The notes under the pieces: generated by a model | Databases searched by the model: none | Seen by the model: the letters and a program-made list of their open reading frames with translations, nothing else | Told to the model about the DNA's origin: nothing | Origin: Candidatus Desulfatifera sulfidica | Lineage (GTDB): Bacteria; Desulfobacterota; Desulfobulbia; Desulfobulbales; Desulfocapsaceae | Reading direction: 5' to 3' | Assembly (NCBI GenBank): GCA_014381505.1 | Contig: JACNLK010000031.1 | Coordinates: forward strand, 1 to 32,773 | DNA length: 32,773 bases | Position numbers and translations under genes: made by a program | In this document: piece by piece, positions 1-9,445 of the stretch | Layout of the letters: each line of letters starts with the position of its first letter | How positions within the stretch are numbered: the first letter of the stretch is position 1

Positions 1-5
1 TGATC

Positions 6-2321
6 TTGAACGAAAACCCTAACTTTTCAAAGCAGCCTAACGAGATAGAGTCCCTTGCCGACAAGCACCGTCGACCGAAACACTCATCCCTTCCCGGAAT
101 AGACATGGACAAACAAGGCCTGTACATCCAACTCTTCAGCATCCACGGCCTCATCCGCGGCCAGGCACCGGAGTTAGGTCGAGATGCAGACACCGGAGGT
201 CAAATCAAATATGTCATAGAGATGGCCCGAGCCTTGGCCCTGCGTGATGATGTGGATCAGGTGGACCTGATCACTCGCCGTATTCGCGATAAAAACCAGG
301 ATTCGGACTACGATCAGGAAATTGAACCACTCTCAAACAAGGCCCGCATCATCCGCATTCAATGCGGCGGTCGCAAGTACATCCGCAAAGAGCTGCTCTG
401 GCCGCATCTGGAGGAGTTCATCGATAAATGTATCGGCTTTATCACGCAGCACCAGCGAATCCCTGACCTCTTTCACGGCCACTATGCTGACGGTGGTTAC
501 GTGGCCATGGAGCTGGCTGCCGCCTTTGACGCTCCTTTTATCTTTACAGGCCACTCCCTGGGACGAAGCAAGCAGGCCAAATTACTGAGCACCGGCCTGA
601 ACCAACAGCAGATCAATCGGCAGTACCACATGGCCACCCGCATCGAGGTTGAAGAAGAGATCATTTCCCAGGCCAAACTGATCATCACCTCCACGGATCA
701 GGAGGCCTCGGAACAGTACGGCCTCTATCAAAACGGCAAGAATGGTCAATATGCGGTGATCCCGCCCGGGATCGATCTGGAGACCTTTTACCCCTATTAC
801 AACTTCCAACTCGACCCCGACCTGATCAATGAAGAGACCCGGCAGGTCCGGCTCACCCTGCTCAACGAACTGAACCGTTTTTGGAGTCACCCGGACAAAC
901 CTTTTATTCTGGCACTCTGCCGTCCCGATCAGCGAAAAAACATCTGCGGTCTCATCGAGGCCTACGGCACCAATCCCGAACTCAAGGCCCTGGCCAACCT
1001 GGCGGTCTTTGCCGGCCTCCGACAGGACATCAACACCATGGGAGACAATGAAAAAGGGGTCCTCACGGACATGCTCCTGCAGATGGATCGTTATGACCTC
1101 TATGGCAAACTGGCCATTCCGAAACAACATGACTTTTCAACAGAGGTCCCCGAACTCTACCGCTTATGCGCCGAACACCGCGGTGTCTTTGTCAATCCGG
1201 CCCTGATTGAACCCTTTGGCCTGACCCTGATCGAGGCCTCGGCCTGTGGTCTGCCGATCATCGCCACCAGCAACGGCGGACCAGTGGATATCGTCGCCAA
1301 CTGCAAGAACGGTATCCTGGTTGATGTCAGCCATAGTGAGGCCATTGCCCAAGCCATCCACACCATTCTCATCGACCCGCAACAGTGGTCCACCTGCTCC
1401 AACAACGGCATCAGCGGAGTGCGCAAGCATTACGCATGGGGACCCCACTGTGAAAAGGTCATGAGCCACGTTCACCAGCTGCTGCCCAGCGAACAGGACA
1501 CGGGGCGACAGCAACTGATGGACAGGGTCCGACCCTCATTCGGCAAGCGACTGACTCATCTGCAGCGCATCATGATCAGCGACATCGACTACACCCTGAT
1601 CGGTGATGACAATAGTCTGCTGCAGTTACTGCAACTTCTGGAAGAATCTCAGGCAGACCTGGCCTGGGGGGTCGCCACCGGTCGCAGTCTGGAACTCACC
1701 CTGGAGGCTATGACCGAATACAACATCCCCCTGCCCGACATTCTCATCTGCTCGGTCGGCACCGAGATCTACTACGGTCCCGACCTGCGCAAGGATAAGG
1801 GCTGGCAGCAGCACATCTCCGCCAAATGGCGGCCGGAACTCATCAAAGAGACCTTGAACAAGCTTGAATTTCTTATTTTTCAGGAAGCCGAAGGCCAGCG
1901 CAGTCACAAGATCAGTTATTACATGGAGGATATTCCGGGCCAGCTCGACACGGTTCAGCAGGCCCTGACGGCGGCCAGGCTTCGATGCCAGGTCATCTAT
2001 TCACACGGCCAGTTCCTTGACATCCTTCCGTTCCGAGCTTCAAAGGGTAAGGCCATCAACTATCTGAAGTACAAGTATAAATTCCGCACCGACCAGATCA
2101 TGGTTGCCGGAGACTCCGGCAATGACACCGATATGCTTCAGGGCAACAACTACGGTCTGGTGGTCGGTAATCACAGCCCGGAACTCGACAGGCTCAAGGG
2201 AAAAGCACGCATCCATTTCAGCCGGGAAAACTATGCCGCAGGTATTATTGACGGCCTGTACCATTACGGCTTTCTGCCAGCCAAGCACACTCCCGGCCCC
2301 CACCCCCCCTGGCCGCTTTAA
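6..2321 (+). CDS. Sucrose-phosphate synthase with C-terminal HAD sucrose-phosphatase-like domain
   Basis: N-terminal GT4 sequence (LYIQLFSIHGLIRGQAPELGRDADTGGQIKYV; EPFGLTLIEASACGLPIIATSNGGP) plus HAD motifs (SDIDYTLIGDD; GDSGNDTDML). The ORF opens at TTG 6; the true start may lie outside the window or at ATG 105. Confidence 0.9.
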   Translation: MNENPNFSKQPNEIESLADKHRRPKHSSLPGIDMDKQGLYIQLFSIHGLIRGQAPELGRDADTGGQIKYVIEMARALALRDDVDQVDLITRRIRDKNQDSDYDQEIEPLSNKARIIRIQCGGRKYIRKELLWPHLEEFIDKCIGFITQHQRIPDLFHGHYADGGYVAMELAAAFDAPFIFTGHSLGRSKQAKLLSTGLNQQQINRQYHMATRIEVEEEIISQAKLIITSTDQEASEQYGLYQNGKNGQYAVIPPGIDLETFYPYYNFQLDPDLINEETRQVRLTLLNELNRFWSHPDKPFILALCRPDQRKNICGLIEAYGTNPELKALANLAVFAGLRQDINTMGDNEKGVLTDMLLQMDRYDLYGKLAIPKQHDFSTEVPELYRLCAEHRGVFVNPALIEPFGLTLIEASACGLPIIATSNGGPVDIVANCKNGILVDVSHSEAIAQAIHTILIDPQQWSTCSNNGISGVRKHYAWGPHCEKVMSHVHQLLPSEQDTGRQQLMDRVRPSFGKRLTHLQRIMISDIDYTLIGDDNSLLQLLQLLEESQADLAWGVATGRSLELTLEAMTEYNIPLPDILICSVGTEIYYGPDLRKDKGWQQHISAKWRPELIKETLNKLEFLIFQEAEGQRSHKISYYMEDIPGQLDTVQQALTAARLRCQVIYSHGQFLDILPFRASKGKAINYLKYKYKFRTDQIMVAGDSGNDTDMLQGNNYGLVVGNHSPELDRLKGKARIHFSRENYAAGIIDGLYHYGFLPAKHTPGPHPPWPL

Positions 2322-2364
2322 TCGTAAATCTGCACCATGGGCAGGATAAAACACGGCCCAACGG

Positions 2365-3975
2365 TTAACCCATGACCTCTACCCGATTACGCCCCAGATC
2401 CTTGGCTGCATAAAGCGCGGCATCGGCCCGTTTACTCATGCTGTCAAAAGTATCTTTTTCATCTAATCGACAGGCCGTCAGTCCCACACTGATCGTCACA
2501 CAACCAACAGGCAACTGCGCCACTGACGAACGAGCCAATTCACGTCGAATCCGCTCACAGACATGCAATGCCTCCCTTTTCCGAGTCTCGGCCAGCAAAA
2601 GCATAAACTCCTCACCACCGAATCGAAAGGCTATATCATTCTGGCGAGTTTGTTCAGTTATAAATTGTCCAAGCCAGGCCAGCACCTCATCTCCCTTGAC
2701 GTGTCCATGGGTATCATTAATCTTCTTGAAAAAATCAAGATCAAGCATCACCATGGAAAAAGGTACAGAACTGCGGTTGGACTGCGACTGAACCTGAGCA
2801 AACATATCCGCCAGGATGTGACGATTATAAAGCCCGGTCAACTGATCACGAATCGCCATTTCCTTGATCACTCCGACCTGCTCTTGAATTGTTTTCTCCA
2901 GACGACCGGTGACATAGATCATCGAATAGTACAAAACCAGCTCAAAAAGCAGAAATGAACAAACAGCCAGAATCACCTGGTTCCAGGTAGTTCTCTTGTA
3001 GCTATCGACAATCGCAGTCACATCCTGCCAGGCCAGGACCATCCCCACAGGCTCACGCTCCGGAACAACTGTACCGCGATAATCACGAAGCGGAAAACTG
3101 GTCACCCCATACATCTGCCCGTTCATGGGCAGCACTTCAGTCCCCGCTGTCTGCAGCAAATCCAGCCCCAATGAATTCCCAGTAAAGTGCCTGATTTCTT
3201 CCGAATATCTACTCTCCTCAAGAACAAAATTTCCTATGGGTGGATTCTTTTCAAGATGGTTCCTGATAAAATCAGGCCACATATTTTCCACCATATGTTC
3301 CCGGGTCAACATTACTCCGAAGTGAACACCAGTTAATTGCTCCATCTTCTCCAGGAGTAAGGCAAAAGAGGTCCCGGCTTCCAATGCACCCACATGAATT
3401 TGCGCATCAGTCTCCGGATGCGCAGCAAACATGGGCACCACGCCACGAATTCCGGAATAGACACGACCGGTCTCAAAACCCTTGGTGGGAAGAAGAAATT
3501 TATTGGCATCAACAATGGTGTGGCGAACGTCATCCATACGATCACCAAATTTAGACAATTTATGAACCCGAAGAAACGAAACTGAACCTGGCCCCAGATG
3601 AAAATGGAGCTGACGAGCATCGTAGTCCTTCTGAACCTCCAACCAGCGTTCACCAATCACATCATACAGATTTTGCCGAGCAACGGCAGCTAGCATCCCG
3701 CCCGGGCCTCCGCCTTCAGCCTCCACGGCCTCTTTACCACGCAGAAAAAGCTGTTGCACCGTTTCATCTTGGGCGACAAAGGTAGCCATCTGCTGCATGC
3801 TGCTGCCAGCCATCTCCAAGGCAAGTTCAAACTGGGAACGCAGCTGCACCCCCTGATCATGTACGGCCTGCTGCGCAGCCTGACGGGCGGAAAAATAATT
3901 AGTCACCACAAACAGACAATGCATGGTCAACAACAACGCACTGAGATACAAAAAAATCTGGGTTTGTTTTTTCAT
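2365..3975 (-). CDS. Membrane diguanylate cyclase with periplasmic sensor region and C-terminal GGDEF (GGEEF) domain
   Basis: N-terminal TM (IFLYLSALLLTMHCLFVV), second TM (ILAVCSFLLFELVLYYSMIYV), then RDQLTGLYNRHIL...DLDFFKKINDTHGH...FRFGGEEFMLLL. Confidence 0.92.
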   Translation of the reverse strand: MKKQTQIFLYLSALLLTMHCLFVVTNYFSARQAAQQAVHDQGVQLRSQFELALEMAGSSMQQMATFVAQDETVQQLFLRGKEAVEAEGGGPGGMLAAVARQNLYDVIGERWLEVQKDYDARQLHFHLGPGSVSFLRVHKLSKFGDRMDDVRHTIVDANKFLLPTKGFETGRVYSGIRGVVPMFAAHPETDAQIHVGALEAGTSFALLLEKMEQLTGVHFGVMLTREHMVENMWPDFIRNHLEKNPPIGNFVLEESRYSEEIRHFTGNSLGLDLLQTAGTEVLPMNGQMYGVTSFPLRDYRGTVVPEREPVGMVLAWQDVTAIVDSYKRTTWNQVILAVCSFLLFELVLYYSMIYVTGRLEKTIQEQVGVIKEMAIRDQLTGLYNRHILADMFAQVQSQSNRSSVPFSMVMLDLDFFKKINDTHGHVKGDEVLAWLGQFITEQTRQNDIAFRFGGEEFMLLLAETRKREALHVCERIRRELARSSVAQLPVGCVTISVGLTACRLDEKDTFDSMSKRADAALYAAKDLGRNRVEVMG

Positions 3976-5300
3976 GATCCTTCGATGATTCCGTCAGGCA
4001 ACACGTTTTCCTGACATTTTTCTGATCCAGCCCCAACCTGAGGCAGGTCCTCCCAGCGAGTGGTATAGGCTGGCGAACAAAAAGACTGCCGCCCGGCCCA
4101 GGTCTTTGCTCGACCTGTCCCGCCATAGCAGAGGGTATCACGTCCCCAACGCCGATTAATTTGGTCCATGGCAGTCATTAATTCCGTATCCGACGATGCG
4201 TTCGCAGTAAACAGCGACAACTGTCGCTGGCCTGCGGGCACCAATCCAGTCAGCATAACACCTACTTTTTGATACAAATAGCCTGTTTTAAACAATTGCT
4301 CAAGACCCTTCAGGGCCGGACGCAGCAAATGCGGTGTGGACGAACCAGGTTCGGGCAGATGGAGAGTCAGGGTCCGTGAATACTGAGGGAGATCGGTGCG
4401 AAAACGATTGGTGAGCAGAAAGACGTGCAGAGAAGAGGCCAGGGAGCGTTGCGCCCGGAGCTTTTCGGCCACCCGACTCACATAGGAAGACAACGCCTCT
4501 CGCAGGTCTGGCAAATCCTTCACCGGACGACCAAAAGAACGGGAACAGACAAGGGTGCGTTTTTGTGCCCGGGAATCATCGATCTCAATACAGGAAACAC
4601 CGCGCAGCTCCATGACCGTGCGCAGGCCAGAGACAGTAAGCTGACGCCGAATCCAATCATCATCGGCCTGTTTGAGTTGCAGACCATTCACAATGCCCCG
4701 ACGACGCAGCTTTTCTACCGAGCGATTACCTATCCCCCAGACATCCCCAACCCCGGTTTGAACCAGGAGGTGATCAATGGCATCTGGCGTCTCTAAACAG
4801 CAGACTCCGGCACAAGCAGGGTCCTTTTTGGCAAATTGATTGGCAACCTTGGCAAGGGTCCTGGTCGGAGCCACGCCTAAGGAAACCGGAATCCCCACAC
4901 ACTGTCGGACTCGTTCACGGATCGTATGACAGTGGCTGGCTAAATCAACAAAGCGGGAGCCAGGAAGCATCAAAAAAGCCTCATCAATGGAGTAGATCTC
5001 CACCTCAGGCTCAAGTTGCTGCAGGACGTCCATGACCCGGTGCGACAGGTCCCCATAGAGAGAGTAGTTAGAGGAAAAGACCTTGACTCCGTGACGCTGA
5101 GCCAGCCCCCGGACCTTAAAATAGGGCGTACCCATTTTAACCCCCAGAGCCTTGACCTCGTTGGAACGGGCAATAACACAGCCATCATTATTGGAGAGGA
5201 CCAATACCGGACGATTATTCAGCTCGGGTCGAAACAACCGCTCACAGGAGACATAAAAGTTGTTGCAATCGACCAGGGCAAAGAATTTTTGCGTGTTCAT
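3972..5300 (-). CDS. umuC: Y-family DNA polymerase V catalytic subunit UmuC
   Basis: FALVDCNNFYVSCERLFRPELNNRPVLVLSNNDGCVIARSNEVKALG; EIYSIDEAFL; directly downstream of umuD. Confidence 0.95.
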   Translation of the reverse strand: MNTQKFFALVDCNNFYVSCERLFRPELNNRPVLVLSNNDGCVIARSNEVKALGVKMGTPYFKVRGLAQRHGVKVFSSNYSLYGDLSHRVMDVLQQLEPEVEIYSIDEAFLMLPGSRFVDLASHCHTIRERVRQCVGIPVSLGVAPTRTLAKVANQFAKKDPACAGVCCLETPDAIDHLLVQTGVGDVWGIGNRSVEKLRRRGIVNGLQLKQADDDWIRRQLTVSGLRTVMELRGVSCIEIDDSRAQKRTLVCSRSFGRPVKDLPDLREALSSYVSRVAEKLRAQRSLASSLHVFLLTNRFRTDLPQYSRTLTLHLPEPGSSTPHLLRPALKGLEQLFKTGYLYQKVGVMLTGLVPAGQRQLSLFTANASSDTELMTAMDQINRRWGRDTLCYGGTGRAKTWAGRQSFCSPAYTTRWEDLPQVGAGSEKCQENVLPDGIIEGS

Positions 5301-5312
5301 GCCTTCAAAGAG

Positions 5313-5801
5313 TTAGAGAGAATGAATCACACTGGTCACCACACCCCAGACTTCAAAGGTGGTATCAGCGGTGATTTCCTGAGGTGGATAATCCGGATTC
5401 TCGGCCAACAAGCGGCAGATGCCATCCCCGAGAACAAAACGTTTGACAGTCAGCTCACCGTTCAGCACAGCAATGATAATCCGGCCACTGGCTGGTTCCA
5501 GACTGCGGTCAACCACCAGAAGATCATCATGATTAATCCCGGCACCAGTCATGGAATCACCCGTCACCCGGACAAAAAAAGTGGCCGGAGGATTACGGAT
5601 CAGCAACTCATTCAAATCAAGCTGTCGCTCGATGTAATCATCAGCAGGCGAGGGGAATCCGGCTGAGACCCCGCAGGCAAACAGAGGCCGCAAAACCTTT
5701 TCACCGGGATTGAAACAATAGACCCCCTCAATAGACCCGTCACTTTTCCATGCCTGCACCATATCCAGCATCCCCTCTATCTTCTCCTGTCTGTCTGCCA
5801 T
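5313..5801 (-). CDS. umuD: UmuD-type S24 self-cleaving translesion polymerase subunit
   Basis: CGVSAGFPSPADDYIERQLDLNELLI around the expected Cys-Gly cleavage site; catalytic Ser (VTGDSMTGAGI) and Lys (LNGELTVKRF) present. Confidence 0.93.
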   Translation of the reverse strand: MADRQEKIEGMLDMVQAWKSDGSIEGVYCFNPGEKVLRPLFACGVSAGFPSPADDYIERQLDLNELLIRNPPATFFVRVTGDSMTGAGINHDDLLVVDRSLEPASGRIIIAVLNGELTVKRFVLGDGICRLLAENPDYPPQEITADTTFEVWGVVTSVIHSL

Positions 5802-5943
5802 GAATCATGAAAAAACACTCCACCTCTATTACGAGAATACTCCCAAGCCCCATCTCCGACAAGTCATGAATAATACCACCGCAACAATTCCGATCGACGT
5901 TGTCGTGACTCATTGACTTGCACATCCTTGAATCAGGTAAACC

Positions 5944-7014
5944 ATGGAATGTCATAAGAAGACGAAAGAGATCCCTGCAAGGCAACACAGATCAAAAAAA
6001 GAATTGTTGGTTCAGAAGCCTTCCTTGCGGTATAATGCCACAACGAGGTACAGCTCATTAATCCTGACCACCCGGAAAACAATGCCCCTCCCCACTGCAC
6101 TTCTCTCAATGCTGCGTCTAATCGGTTTTCTCCTGCTGATCCCCGGACTCCTGGCTCTCAGTGGTTGTGACTCCCGCTCAGACCTCCCTCCGGCCAACAC
6201 CAATCAAAAAGTCATTGACCTGAACGACTTGACGCAACTCCCACCCAGCCCGCCATCTCCAAGGAACAAAATTATTCGGGTGGCCGTTGCCGCTATCCTC
6301 TCCCCCTCCGGAACCCTTGATTCCTACAGTCCATTACTGAAATACCTGGAAGAAACATTCAAGCAACCGGTCCACCTGGTCCAACGCAAAACCTATCAAG
6401 AGATCAACGGACTCCTGGCCCAAGGCAAGGTGGATGTTGCCTTTGTCTGCACCGGCGCCTACCTCGAAGGGATCAAGAAGGGAATCATGTCTGCCATAGT
6501 GGTCCCGCAGATCAACGGCCGCACCACATATCAATCCTATATCATCAGTCGTACAGACTCAGCTATCCACACCTTTGATGACCTGCAGGATAAGGTTTTT
6601 GCCTTTACCGATCCCATGTCCAACACCGGCCACCTTTACCCTCTCTCCCTCCTGGACAGTCGAACAGAAACCCCAAGCTCTTTTTTTAATCGTACTATTT
6701 TCACCTACAGCCATGATCGTTCCATCTACGCCGTGGCTGATGGTGTGGCCGACGGAGCCGCTGTGGACAACCTGATTCTGGCCCACGCCCAACAACGTCA
6801 GCCGGAACTGATTAAGCGCCTTAAAATCATTCAGGAGTCACCAGAATACGGCATCCCGCCGGTGGTCGTTCCCAACCAGCTCGCGCCCGAGAAAAAAAAA
6901 CAATTCGAGCAATTCTTTCTCAACATTCACAACCAGGAAGATGGCCGCCGCGCTCTCAAGAGTCTGGCCATCCAACGCTTTGTCAAACCAGATCTCAGCC
7001 TCTACGATTTCTAA
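5944..7014 (+). CDS. PhnD-like periplasmic oxyanion-binding lipoprotein, probable sensor component
   Basis: Lipobox LLALSGC; PhnD-superfamily pattern IRVAVAAILSPSGTLDSYSPLLKYLEETF...GKVDVAFVCTGAYLEG...FTDPMSNTGHLYP. True start is probably ATG 6082 or 6109, since the first 46 residues do not resemble a signal peptide. Immediately followed by a histidine kinase gene. Confidence 0.85.
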   Translation: MECHKKTKEIPARQHRSKKELLVQKPSLRYNATTRYSSLILTTRKTMPLPTALLSMLRLIGFLLLIPGLLALSGCDSRSDLPPANTNQKVIDLNDLTQLPPSPPSPRNKIIRVAVAAILSPSGTLDSYSPLLKYLEETFKQPVHLVQRKTYQEINGLLAQGKVDVAFVCTGAYLEGIKKGIMSAIVVPQINGRTTYQSYIISRTDSAIHTFDDLQDKVFAFTDPMSNTGHLYPLSLLDSRTETPSSFFNRTIFTYSHDRSIYAVADGVADGAAVDNLILAHAQQRQPELIKRLKIIQESPEYGIPPVVVPNQLAPEKKKQFEQFFLNIHNQEDGRRALKSLAIQRFVKPDLSLYDF

Positions 7015-8466
7015 ATGATATCCCCTGCACCTGAACAAACCGCTCTGCCAACCCGACGAAGAAATATCAAAGATTGGCTCTTCAGCATCCCGCTCCGTTT
7101 CAAGATCATGGGGCTGGCCGTAGGACTGGTGGCCCTGTTTGGAACAGTCACAATCTTCAAGGTCCATGATATCCTGCTCAGTAACATGAAAACCCTGCTC
7201 AAAGAGGAGAGTCTTTCCGTGGCCAGAGAGATGTCTCCTCATGCCCGGGAGCACATCCTGATCAATGACATCTACGGCCTTACCCGGCTCCTCCGGAGCA
7301 CTGTCGAAAATCGACCAGAGGTCCATTACGCCTTTGTCGTTGACAATGACCATGAAATCCTTGCCCACTCCTTCACCAATGGTTTCCCAAAAAATCTGAT
7401 CAAACAAATCCACAAAGACAACCTCCAGGAACAAATCCTGCCCCTGAGCACCACCGAAGGAATTGTCTGGGACAGCTTTTACCCGATCCCCGAGACCGGC
7501 TTCGGCGGTGTACGGGTCGGGGTGAGCGAGACCCTCATGCAAGAGCAGATCAGCGCCTTTTTACGCTCTTTATTTTTGCATACCCTGGGAGCGATTCTGG
7601 TCGCTCTGGTCCTGTCAATTTTACTGGCCCATATCCTCACAAGACCCATCAAGCAGCTCCTTGATGCCACCCAGGCCCTGAAACAGGGTAATTATGATTG
7701 TATCCAAACTAAGTTTCTCCAGGACGAAGTCGGCCATCTGGTTCGAGCCTTCAATGACATGCTCCTGCAACTCCAACAGGCCGAGCACGATCGACAGGAT
7801 AAGGAAAAAATCCGCAAGGAGTTTCTCCAACGCATCATCGGCACTCAGGAACAAGAACGCAAACGAGTGGCCCGTGAACTCCATGACCAGACCGGACAGG
7901 CCCTGACCTCGATCATGGTTCGCCTGAAAATGCTCGACAAGGCCCAACCCACAGAACTCAGCCGGGAAATCGCCGCCCTGAAGGAGACACTGATCGAAGA
8001 GATAGGGGCCCTCCACCACCTGGCCCTTGAGCTGCGCCCCAGCGTCCTCGATGACATGGGCCTGGCTCCTGCACTGGAACATTACAGCGCCCAGTTCCAG
8101 GAACGCCACGGAGTGGAGATAAAACTTGTCACCATTGACATGGAAGACAAACGGGCCGATCTCTGCGTCGAGACCTGCATCTATCGCATTATCCAGGAAT
8201 CGTTGACAAATGTGGCCAGACACGCCAACGCCCGCCACATCAGTATTCTGCTCGAATGGCGACAAGATCAACTTCGTGGCATCATAGAAGACGACGGCAA
8301 TGGCTTCAACCCGGAAGGCGTATCCAAAGAGCGTCTCGGCCTTTACGGCATGGAAGAAAGGGCCCGCCTTCTTGGCGGCACGCTGAAAATAGACTCGGAA
8401 CCCGGTGAAGGCACTCTGGTTTCCTTCAACCTCCCTGCTCAATGCATCTCGGAATGTTATGAATAA
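7015..8466 (+). CDS. NarX-type (HisKA_3) sensor histidine kinase with periplasmic sensor and HAMP
   Basis: Two TM segments; HAMP (LTRPIKQLLDATQALKQGNYD); ERKRVARELHDQTGQALTS phosphoacceptor; ESLTNVARHANA and DDGNGF ATPase motifs. Confidence 0.93.
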   Translation: MISPAPEQTALPTRRRNIKDWLFSIPLRFKIMGLAVGLVALFGTVTIFKVHDILLSNMKTLLKEESLSVAREMSPHAREHILINDIYGLTRLLRSTVENRPEVHYAFVVDNDHEILAHSFTNGFPKNLIKQIHKDNLQEQILPLSTTEGIVWDSFYPIPETGFGGVRVGVSETLMQEQISAFLRSLFLHTLGAILVALVLSILLAHILTRPIKQLLDATQALKQGNYDCIQTKFLQDEVGHLVRAFNDMLLQLQQAEHDRQDKEKIRKEFLQRIIGTQEQERKRVARELHDQTGQALTSIMVRLKMLDKAQPTELSREIAALKETLIEEIGALHHLALELRPSVLDDMGLAPALEHYSAQFQERHGVEIKLVTIDMEDKRADLCVETCIYRIIQESLTNVARHANARHISILLEWRQDQLRGIIEDDGNGFNPEGVSKERLGLYGMEERARLLGGTLKIDSEPGEGTLVSFNLPAQCISECYE

Positions 8467-9139
8467 TAAACCACTCTCGATTGTTGTGGTCGATGACCAC
8501 CCCCTGCTCCTCTCCGGTCTCTGCATGCTGCTCAACAGTGAAGACGATATGGAGGTCATCGGCCAGGCCGAAACATTTAACACGGCCCTGACTCTGATTA
8601 CCGAAACTCAGCCGGCCATCGTCCTGCTGGATATCACCTTGCACGACCAAAGCGGACTGGACCTGATTCCAAAGATCCATCAACAGGCACAAGAGACGCA
8701 GATCATCATAATGACCATGCACGAGGACCGGAAATATCTTGAAAAGGCCTTGGACCGGGGAGCGCGCGGCTATGTCCTGAAAAAAGGACTGGATGTCGAT
8801 CTGCTCTACGCCATCCGCTCAGTTGCCCGCGGTGAGATCTTTATTCAGCCATCCATGGTCAAAACCCTCATCACCGGCGAAGACACGGCCGTTCCCACTC
8901 CTGAAATCAATCATACAACCCAACTCTGGAATACCCTGAGCGAGCGGGAACAACAAGTCGTCCTCGGCGTGGCCCGTGGCTACACCAGTAAGGAAATTGC
9001 CGGAAAATATTTTCTCAGTGAAAAAACAGTCTCCACCTATCGTTCCAGAGCAATGATTAAACTTGGTCTGGACAGCCGGGCGGAACTTGTGGAATTTGCC
9101 ATGACCCTTGGCCTGCTGCAAAATAAATCCTCAACCTGA
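8459..9139 (+). CDS. NarL/FixJ-type response regulator
   Basis: MNNKPLSIVVVDDHPLLLSGL; VLLDITLHDQSGLD; LuxR-type HTH (LSEREQQVVLGVARGYTSKEIAGKYFLSEKTVSTYRSRAMIKLG). The ORF track starts at 8405; ATG 8459 overlaps the kinase stop and gives a canonical receiver start. Confidence 0.92.
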   Translation: MNNKPLSIVVVDDHPLLLSGLCMLLNSEDDMEVIGQAETFNTALTLITETQPAIVLLDITLHDQSGLDLIPKIHQQAQETQIIIMTMHEDRKYLEKALDRGARGYVLKKGLDVDLLYAIRSVARGEIFIQPSMVKTLITGEDTAVPTPEINHTTQLWNTLSEREQQVVLGVARGYTSKEIAGKYFLSEKTVSTYRSRAMIKLGLDSRAELVEFAMTLGLLQNKSST

Positions 9140-9445
9140 TCATTGTCCCCCTGTTCCTGTTCCCCTACTCCCCTTCCTTTCAGCCAGCTTGTCAGATTTT
9201 ATCCTACAACCTCCCATCATACCCTTCCCAAAGCCCCTACACGAAGTCACAGTTTCACCGATTTACTTTCCCGATACCAGAAGGCATACTTTGTAGCAGA
9301 TATGAATAGATGAACAGTGCCGTCTGATGGACCAGGCCATGGTCGGATAACTGCTCACAATCAGGCATCTGGCAGGATTGATTCAAGGAAGCGGTTTCTC
9401 GACAGGACCAACGGCTCACCCCAGAAACACTGAAAGGAGGAATAC

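Noticed and set aside
582-1130. 182-aa minus-strand ORF opposite sucrose-phosphate synthase
   Set aside because: Antisense shadow ORF; no domain, no RBS support.
5016-5666. 216-aa plus-strand ORF over umuC/umuD
   Set aside because: Antisense to umuDC, whose catalytic and cleavage motifs are intact.
5802-5943. LexA box upstream of umuD
   Set aside because: No CTGT-N8-ACAG or other LexA-like palindrome I could identify; the species-specific motif is unknown, so no site is called.
7621-8583. 320-aa minus-strand ORF opposite the histidine kinase
   Set aside because: Antisense shadow of a confident kinase gene with all motifs on the plus strand.
9275-9300. Possible sigma-54 promoter (ggcatactttgtagca) upstream of the reductase operon
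   Set aside because: GG-to-GC spacing is 11 nt rather than the required 10 and flanking consensus is poor; the regulator is NarL-type, not an NtrC-type activator.
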